DNA from: Desulfonema limicola
GTDB taxonomy: Bacteria; Desulfobacterota; Desulfobacteria; Desulfobacterales; Desulfosalsimonadaceae
Length of the DNA: 5,950 nucleotides
Direction: 5' to 3'
Assembly: GCA_020722245.1 (NCBI GenBank)
Contig: DYLE01000053.1
Coordinates: forward strand, 6,345-12,294
The notes under the pieces are model-generated. The model was not told the origin of the DNA. It was given only the letters and a program-made list of their open reading frames with translations, and did no database searches. Below are positions 1-4,998 of the stretch, one piece after another. Both the position numbers and the translations under genes were made by a program. How positions within the stretch are numbered: position 1 is the first letter of the stretch; each line of letters opens with the position of its first letter.

Positions 1-50
1 TAGGCACTTTAGCTCACTTTTAACTTGTAACTTTTTTCAGGCGCTCCCCC

Positions 51-76
51 AAGCCTGGGCCTTCAGGCCGGGCTTT

Positions 77-78
<2 letters not shown>
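51..78 (+). terminator. Rho-independent terminator for an unseen plus-strand gene to the left
   Basis: Read on the plus strand, AAGCC (51-55) pairs with GGCTT (71-75). Inside it, GGCC (58-61) pairs with GGCC (66-69) around a TTCA loop, with a small TG/G bulge. A T-run (74-78) follows at once. The T-run lies on the plus-strand 3' side and the opposite strand has none after the hairpin, so the orientation favours a plus-strand transcript arriving from left of the window. The T-run overlaps the glpD stop codon, so the two transcription units converge with no spacer. The upstream gene itself is not visible in bases 1-50. Confidence 0.6.
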
Positions 79-1626
<1,548 letters not shown>

Positions 1627-1630
<4 letters not shown>

Positions 1631-2358
1631 TCGGGTTTCCTTAATCGTTTCCAGATGTCTATGCTTTTTTTCATGGCCGCCCGAACCACCGCTTCCACGG
1701 CGTCGCCGTCCGCATTCAGCGCCCGGGCCAGGCGCGCGTAATACAACAGCGAGGATTTTCGAGCGTCTTTTCGGCTGAAGTAAAGAACCCCCATGGTTTT
1801 AAAAATCGAGGTGAAATCGTTTAGAAGCATCGGGTAGACCGGGTTTCCGGAATACCGCGCCATCAGCACTTGAAGCGTCCAGTCGAAGGCGGTGAAGGCC
1901 TCGGCGTCGTTGTCCAGTTCCGCGGTGTGGGAAAGGTGCTCCGCGATCACCCCAGGGGCCCGTTCACAGGCGCACCGGGCGATGGGCGGGGTGAGGATCA
2001 CCCTCAGCTCCAGAAGATAAACAATAAAGGATTCGGGGAGAAACTCGCTGTATTCGGCCAGGGTGCCGAGCAGGCGCAGCCCGCCGGTTTTCCAGTAGTC
2101 GTTGACCGCAGTGGGCTTTCCATGACGAATGGTCACCCATCCTTCTGCCGCCAGCCTTTGTAAGGCCTCACGAATGGTCGGCCGGGTGACCCCCAAAAGT
2201 GCCGAGAGGCTCCTTTCCGACGGCATCGAGGTTCCCGGCGAATAGCTTCCGCTTAAAATGGATTGAATGAGGGCCTGCTCCGTAAACCGCGCCTGGCGAA
2301 GCGGTTTTTGGAAATGCCGTTTCAGATGTTTTTGAAGAGCGGGAAGCCGTGCTTTCAT
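1627..2358 (-). CDS. fadR: FadR-type GntR-family acyl-CoA-responsive transcriptional regulator
   Basis: This 243-residue protein resembles E. coli FadR (239 residues) along its whole length, not only in the GntR winged helix. The DNA-binding domain spans about residues 22-90: PSERSLSALLGVTRPTIREA, then the wing IRHGKPTAVNDYW. Residues equivalent to E. coli R35, T44, R45, R49 and H65 are present as R49, T58, R59, R63 and H79. The C-terminal part (about 92-240) keeps FadR_C landmarks such as FDW, SGNPVYPMLLN, YFSRKDAR and SIDIWKRL. S232 and W236 match the acyl-CoA-site residues S219 and W223, but G216 is replaced by M229. Relative to E. coli there are 14 extra N-terminal residues; no in-frame GTG, TTG or ATG offers a better start in that stretch. 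By analogy it would repress fatty-acid degradation genes until long-chain acyl-CoA binds. It is first in an operon with glpD and probably represses itself. Confidence 0.9.
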
Positions 2359-2361
2359 GGT

Positions 2362-2378
2362 AAGAGGTCATACCAGTT
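2362..2378 (-). promoter_or_regulatory. Putative FadR operator in the fadR promoter
   Basis: On the minus strand the 17-mer AACTGGTATGACCTCTT fits the E. coli FadR site pattern, whose core is TGGT-NN-GACC; for comparison, fadB has ATCTGGTACGACCAGAT. The half-sites AACTGGT and AAGAGGT match at 5 of 7 positions about a three-base centre. The site lies 3 bases before the fadR ATG and fully covers the predicted -10 box, so bound FadR would block RNA polymerase. Its position in front of a FadR-like gene makes autoregulation the natural reading. Confidence 0.7.
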
Positions 2379-2395
2379 TAGCCTGCCGTTGTCAA
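2367..2395 (-). promoter_or_regulatory. Sigma70-type promoter of the fadR-glpD operon
   Basis: On the minus strand a perfect -35 box TTGACA (2395-2390) is followed by exactly 17 bases and then TATGAC (2372-2367), a 4 of 6 match to TATAAT. Transcription would start about 6-8 bases further on, at 2361-2359, essentially at the fadR ATG (2358). No Shine-Dalgarno is present in the bases before that ATG, consistent with a leaderless or nearly leaderless message. The -10 box sits inside the putative FadR operator. Confidence 0.65.
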
Positions 2396-2402
2396 GTCCA
2401 TC

Positions 2403-2429
2403 AAAAAAAACCGCCATGGGAATGGGGCG
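2403..2429 (-). terminator. Terminator of the patatin-like gene
   Basis: On the minus strand, just past the patatin stop, CGCC (2429-2426) can pair with GGCG (2415-2412). An alternative inner stem is CCAT/ATGG. Eight consecutive T follow after one G (2410-2403). The stem is short but GC-rich, and the T-run is long. It separates the lipase gene from the fadR promoter, whose -35 box begins only 8 bases downstream. Confidence 0.55.
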
Positions 2430-2436
2430 TAAAGGC

Positions 2437-3327
2437 TCAGGTCAAGAAGGGTTTAAGCTGCATTCGGGCGGCATCGTATCCCTCCTGAAGCAGGGTGTTG
2501 GCCTGCCTCGGGGAGAAGTTGAGCAGGGAGCGGAACCCCAGCATGCGGGTGGGGCAAACCGTTGCGATCCGGACGCCCGGGGCCGAGAGCTGAAGCTGGG
2601 GGGAGCCCGGGAGAGGGGTCGTGTAGAAACCCGCATGGGGGTTCACCTGCCAGGAGGTGTCCGGAAGCAGGGAGGTATAGGACCCGATCAGAAACTGTTC
2701 AAACACCAGCTCCGCCACCTGCATGGGGGTTTTCGGCAGGAACTGCGGCAGAGCGCCGACCGGAGAGAGCAGCACCACGATGATCTCTTTGGCCCCCCGT
2801 TTGAGCGCCGGGGCGATGGGGGTGTTGACCATGATCCCCGCATCCCAGTAAGGTTCGTTTTCGATGAACTGCCATGGAAAAAGCCCGGGGATGGCGGCCG
2901 CCGCCATCAGATGATCGATTTCAATGGTTTGCTGGTTGAAGAAACGGACCTGGCTGGTGGGCATATGGATGGCGGTGATGATGATCTCAATCTCGCTTTT
3001 CCGCAGGGACTCGATATGGATATGGTCGGCGAGCAGCTTTCTCATACGCGTGGTGTCGGCCATGGGGGAAAACCGCTTTCGGCTTTTTAAGGAGGTGAAA
3101 AAAATCGGCCAGTTTCTTTGAAAGATCATTTTTCGGTGATAGGTCTTCCAGAGGCGGGCCAGATCGTCGATGGAAAGGCCGGACCCGTAGGCCGCGGCGT
3201 TGATCGCGCCGATGGAGGTGCCGCAGATCAGATCGGGCTTCCAGCCTATTTCGGTTAAATACCTCATGACGCCGACCTGAAACGATCCCCGCGCCCCTCC
3301 GCCGGACAGAATCAATGCCCTTTCCAT
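2437..3327 (-). CDS. Patatin-like phospholipase (RssA-type, cytoplasmic)
   Basis: This 296-residue protein belongs to the bacterial patatin family of Ser-Asp dyad acyl hydrolases. The oxyanion-hole motif is GGGARG at residues 9-14. The nucleophile elbow is GTSIG (36-40) with S38. The block AAAAIPGLFPW (142-152) precedes the second catalytic motif, YWDAGIMVNTP (160-170), with D162. That motif reads DAG where DGG or DGA is usual. The N-terminus starts directly with the first beta strand (MERALILSGG), and there is no signal peptide or membrane segment, so it is probably intracellular. The C-terminal part (LLNFSPRQANTLLQEGYDAA, 268-287) is also typical of this subfamily. A Shine-Dalgarno AAAAGGAG (3340-3333) lies 5 bases before the ATG. 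Likely activity is release of fatty acids from phospholipids or acyl esters; the true substrate cannot be read from sequence. Confidence 0.9.
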   Translation of the reverse strand: MERALILSGGGARGSFQVGVMRYLTEIGWKPDLICGTSIGAINAAAYGSGLSIDDLARLWKTYHRKMIFQRNWPIFFTSLKSRKRFSPMADTTRMRKLLADHIHIESLRKSEIEIIITAIHMPTSQVRFFNQQTIEIDHLMAAAAIPGLFPWQFIENEPYWDAGIMVNTPIAPALKRGAKEIIVVLLSPVGALPQFLPKTPMQVAELVFEQFLIGSYTSLLPDTSWQVNPHAGFYTTPLPGSPQLQLSAPGVRIATVCPTRMLGFRSLLNFSPRQANTLLQEGYDAARMQLKPFLT

Positions 3328-3390
3328 ACCGTCTCCTTTTCTGCTGCCTGATTGAAAGCCGAGCCTGTTATTCCCATCCTGTTTGCAAGC

Positions 3391-3419
3391 AGTTTAAAAT
3401 ATTGGAATTTTATTGTCAA
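3391..3419 (-). promoter_or_regulatory. Promoter of the patatin-like gene
   Basis: On the minus strand TTGACA (3419-3414) is followed by 17 bases and TAAACT (3396-3391), a 4 of 6 match to the -10 consensus. The predicted start near 3384 would give a leader of about 57 bases before the ATG at 3327. It points away from the phasin promoter, about 40 bases to its left. Confidence 0.55.
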
Positions 3420-3424
3420 CGCGG

Positions 3425-3458
3425 TTTTTTAAAAAAAATTTTAAAAAAATTAAAAAAA
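3425..3458. promoter_or_regulatory. A-tract region (UP-element-like, possibly bent DNA)
   Basis: A T-run (3425-3430) is followed by A8 (3431-3438), A7 (3443-3449) and A7 (3452-3458). The tract centres are about 11.5 and 9 bases apart, close to the helical repeat. The block ends 3 bases before the phasin -35 box, which is where an UP element for the RNA polymerase alpha subunit would sit. It may also bend the DNA between the two divergent promoters. Confidence 0.55.
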
Positions 3459-3461
3459 TGC

Positions 3462-3490
3462 TTGACAGGCATGACGCATTGCGTCATAAG
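3462..3490 (+). promoter_or_regulatory. Promoter of the phasin-like gene
   Basis: TTGACA (3462-3467) is a perfect -35 box. After 17 bases comes CATAAG (3485-3490), which matches the -10 consensus at the four central positions. Transcription would start near 3497, giving a leader of about 93 bases before the ATG at 3590. The adjacent A-tracts suggest high strength, as expected for an abundant granule coat protein. The spacer and start region are occupied by the palindromic operator. Confidence 0.7.
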
Positions 3491-3513
3491 GCGTTATAAC
3501 GCAATGCGTCATG
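3470..3513. promoter_or_regulatory. Duplicated palindromic operator over the phasin promoter
   Basis: Two 17-bp palindromes are present. Site 1, ATGACGCATTGCGTCAT (3471-3487), is perfect about a central T. Site 2, ATAACGCAATGCGTCAT (3496-3512), has a single asymmetric pair. Their centres are 25 bases apart. The whole also forms a 15-bp perfect inverted repeat (3470-3484 and 3499-3513), with the 12-bp palindrome GCGTTATAACGC at 3491-3502 between. Site 1 covers the -35/-10 spacer and part of the -10 box, and site 2 covers the predicted transcription start, so a repressor is expected. The best local candidate is the PhaR-like protein encoded at 4267, since PhaR represses phasin genes in other bacteria. 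A different regulator cannot be excluded. Confidence 0.75.
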
Positions 3514-3518
3514 AATGA

Positions 3519-3531
3519 CCGCCGAGGGCGG
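3519..3531 (+). other. Small hairpin in the phasin 5' leader
   Basis: CCGCC (3519-3523) pairs with GGCGG (3527-3531) around a GAG loop, about 22 bases after the predicted transcript start. A second weak stem, CCCG/CGGG (3541-3544 and 3550-3553), follows. No T-run directly follows either stem, so they are more likely structural or mRNA-stabilising than terminators. No known riboswitch class is recognisable. Confidence 0.3.
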
Positions 3532-3576
3532 CGGCCATACCCCGGAAGACGGGAAACAATTTTTTAAACCTTTTAT

Positions 3577-3585
3577 GGGAGGAAG
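3577..3585 (+). promoter_or_regulatory. Ribosome binding site that fixes the phasin start
   Basis: GGGAGGAAG (3577-3585) lies 4 bases before ATG 3590 and 6-7 bases from its GGAGG core. The upstream in-frame ATG at 3515 has no such site and sits immediately after the operator. The ATG at 3575 overlaps the ribosome site itself. The start at 3590 is therefore preferred. Confidence 0.85.
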
Positions 3586-3589
3586 AACA

Positions 3590-4093
3590 ATGGCAAAAGC
3601 AGCAAGAGGCAGAAAGGCGAACGCGAAAAAATCGAATTTCACGGTGATCGAGAAGATCAGGGAATACCCGAAGGAGATTGCCGACAAGGTGAAATCCTAC
3701 AACGAGAAGTACCTCGCGGAGCCCATCGAGAAGGGGAAAAAGACCTTAAAGACCTACAACAAGAAGTACATCGTCAAGACCTTTAAAAAAGGCAGAGATT
3801 ATCTTGAAAAGCCTTACCGGAAGTTCACCGACCGGGTGGATGATCTTCTGGCCAGGGGACGGGACATGGAAAAGGACGCCTTAGATAAACTCGACGAGCT
3901 CTGGGAGGACGGCAGGGATTTCGCCTACAAGATTCCGATGGTGGAAACCCTTGAGAAAAAAGTGTCCAACGGCTTAAAATCCCTTCCCGGTATGGTCAAC
4001 ATGCCCAACAGGGGAGAGATCCAAAAATTGACCCGGGCTGTGGAAACCTTGAACGCGAACCTGAAATCATTAAAGACCATCACTACCCTTTAA
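3590..4093 (+). CDS. Phasin-like PHA granule-associated protein
   Basis: This is a 167-residue, lysine-rich, almost wholly helical protein with no signal peptide or membrane helix. A basic N-terminus (MAKAARGRKANAKK) is followed by amphipathic repeats at about 37-110. The first two copies align over 19 residues (YNEKY...KGKKTL at 37-53 and YNKKY...KGRDYL at 56-72). GRD then recurs at 68-70, 90-92 and 108-110. The C-terminus (about 138-161) starts with MPNRGEI and carries hydrophobic heptads I144, L147, V151, L154, L158, L161. This layout, ending in a P/N-R-x-E-I coiled coil, is typical of phasins, which coat polyhydroxyalkanoate granules at the polymer-cytoplasm interface and often oligomerise. 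The length is normal for the class. The start is set by the strong ribosome site, not by the in-frame ATG at 3515. It has a strong promoter under a palindromic operator and its own terminator, so it is monocistronic. No PHA synthase is visible in the window, so granule binding is inferred. Confidence 0.75.
   Translation: MAKAARGRKANAKKSNFTVIEKIREYPKEIADKVKSYNEKYLAEPIEKGKKTLKTYNKKYIVKTFKKGRDYLEKPYRKFTDRVDDLLARGRDMEKDALDKLDELWEDGRDFAYKIPMVETLEKKVSNGLKSLPGMVNMPNRGEIQKLTRAVETLNANLKSLKTITTL
3698..3811 (+). repeat. Tandem 19-residue repeat inside the phasin-like protein
   Basis: Residues 37-55 and 56-74 share the pattern Y-N-x-K-Y-(L/I), then K-G six to seven residues on, then L four residues later. 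Nine positions are identical or conservatively matched, including Y37/Y56, N38/N57, K40/K59, Y41/Y60, K48/K67, G49/G68 and L53/L72. Decayed further copies are suggested by GRD at 90-92 and 108-110. At the DNA level both copies begin with tacaac and share agaagtac, so a duplication is plausible. Confidence 0.6.
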
Positions 4094-4108
4094 AATTCCG
4101 ACCGGCGA

Positions 4109-4148
4109 AAAGGCGGTGCCCGAAACAGTGCACCGCCTTTCTTTTTTT
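4109..4148 (+). terminator. Strong Rho-independent terminator after the phasin gene
   Basis: AAAGGCGGTGC (4109-4119) pairs perfectly over 11 bases with GCACCGCCTTT (4130-4140), leaving a 10-base loop. One C and then seven T (4142-4148) follow. It begins 15 bases after the phasin stop codon and should end most phasin transcripts before the next gene. Confidence 0.92.
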
Positions 4149-4164
4149 GCCGTCGGCGATTTTA

Positions 4165-4198
4165 TTGTTTATTTTTTTACAAACCTGATGTAAGAAAA
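4165..4198 (+). promoter_or_regulatory. AT-rich dyad and weak promoter candidate before the PhaR-like gene
   Basis: TTTTTTTACA (4172-4181) and TGTAAGAAAA (4189-4198) form a 10-base inverted repeat with one T-G mismatch around a 7-base centre. TTGTTT (4165-4170) with TGTAAG (4189-4194) at an 18-base gap is a weak promoter-like pair inside it. Since a strong terminator lies just upstream, the PhaR-like gene needs a promoter in 4149-4266 or terminator read-through. This is the best candidate I see, but it is weak. The rest of the gap to 4253 shows nothing recognisable. Confidence 0.3.
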
Positions 4199-4266
4199 AA
4201 AACAGCGGTCAGCGTGTCGGATCAATCAAACCCTTTTTAACGGAAAAGGATGCAAAGGAGGTCGGG

Positions 4267-4893
4267 ATGTATACCATTAAGAAGTATGCCAACGGACGTT
4301 TTTATGACACCGTCGCCGGGAATTACATCACACGGTCCCAGATTTCAAAGCTGCTTGAGGCGAAAAAGAAAATTTCCATCGTCAACACCAGGGATGGTAA
4401 GGACGTCACCACGGAGGTTGTCGCCCAGCTTAAATCCAGACAGAAGAAGGCCGCCGCAAAAGGGAAAGGGGGAAAGCGCCCGGGCGGAATGGTGACGAAG
4501 CTGATTAAAAAAGGCGGGGACGCGCTTTCGGATTACGGCAAAAGGTATGCATCCATGTGGGAAAAGCTGCTGACCATGTCACGGGAGGAGATCGAAAAGC
4601 TGATCAAGCTGCTGGTCAAGGACAACAAGATCAGCTCCGCTGAAGCCAAGCGGTTAAACCGGGAGCTCAAACGCTACCGGGATAAACTCCAGAAATGGTT
4701 TTCCCAGAACGTGGACAAACGGATCAATGAAATTCTTCGCAAGATGAACCTGGTGAACCGGGATCAGGTGGTCAAGCTCACCGATAAGCTCGAGGGGTTG
4801 ACTAAGAAAATCAGAAAACTTGAACAGTCCGCCCGGGTGAAGCAGGCCAAAAAGAAGACCGAAGAGAAGCCTGTTGCGTCCGAGCCCAAATAA
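4267..4893 (+). CDS. PhaR-type DNA-binding domain fused to a phasin-like tail (PHA synthesis regulator)
   Basis: This 208-residue protein has two parts. Residues 1-55 (IKKYANGRFYDTVAGNYIT at 4-22, then RDGKDVTTEVV at 42-52) match the PHB_acc_N domain of PhaR, whose signature is KKYxNRRLYDTxxxxYIT; the second Arg of that motif is kept as R11. A basic linker rich in K, G and A (55-75) follows. Residues 75-190 resemble COG3937 'PHA synthesis regulator phasin': MSREEIEKLIKLLVKDNKIS (104-123), a long charged helix, then NLVNRDQ and the heptads V168, L171, L175, L178, I182, L185. The tail is lysine-rich and disordered-looking. Classical PhaR represses phasin genes and is titrated by nascent PHA granules; joining both activities in one chain fits a sensor that either binds DNA or sits on granules. 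An AAAGGAGGT ribosome site (4254-4262) precedes the ATG by 4 bases. It lies 173 bases after the phasin gene it may control. Confidence 0.85.
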   Translation: MYTIKKYANGRFYDTVAGNYITRSQISKLLEAKKKISIVNTRDGKDVTTEVVAQLKSRQKKAAAKGKGGKRPGGMVTKLIKKGGDALSDYGKRYASMWEKLLTMSREEIEKLIKLLVKDNKISSAEAKRLNRELKRYRDKLQKWFSQNVDKRINEILRKMNLVNRDQVVKLTDKLEGLTKKIRKLEQSARVKQAKKKTEEKPVASEPK

Positions 4894-4938
4894 AACCCCT
4901 GTCAGCGACGGTTGCCGTTTTTAACGCGAGGGTTTTTT
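4892..4938 (+). terminator. Possible terminator after the PhaR-like gene
   Basis: AAAACCC (4892-4898) can pair with GGGTTTT (4930-4936), enclosing a small ACGG/CCGT hairpin (4908-4911 and 4915-4918). A six-T run occupies 4933-4938. The outer stem is weak and far apart, so termination may be partial. If it leaks, the downstream ATPase gene would be cotranscribed. Confidence 0.35.
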
Positions 4939-4998
4939 GTTAAGTTAAGGAAAGGCCGCATTCCCGTTGCAAAGCCGGTTTGATGGAAGTTTTCCTGC

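Noticed and set aside
2263..3090. Plus-strand open frame (275 codons) across fadR and the patatin gene
   Set aside because: It runs through two well-supported minus-strand genes and the promoter and terminator between them, and the product is low-complexity G/R/H-rich.
3470..3513. Palindromic cluster as a CRISPR array, recombination site or mobile-element end
   Set aside because: There are only two copies with no unique spacers of fixed length, no transposase or integrase nearby, and the position over a promoter explains it as an operator.
3515..3589. In-frame ATG at 3515 as the phasin start, adding 25 residues
   Set aside because: It has no ribosome site, sits just after the operator in the predicted 5' leader, and the extension is not phasin-like; the ATG at 3590 has a strong GGGAGGAAG.
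3484..3687. Minus-strand open frame of 67 codons over the phasin leader
   Set aside because: It overlaps the palindromic operator and the phasin start, and has no ribosome site or recognisable product.
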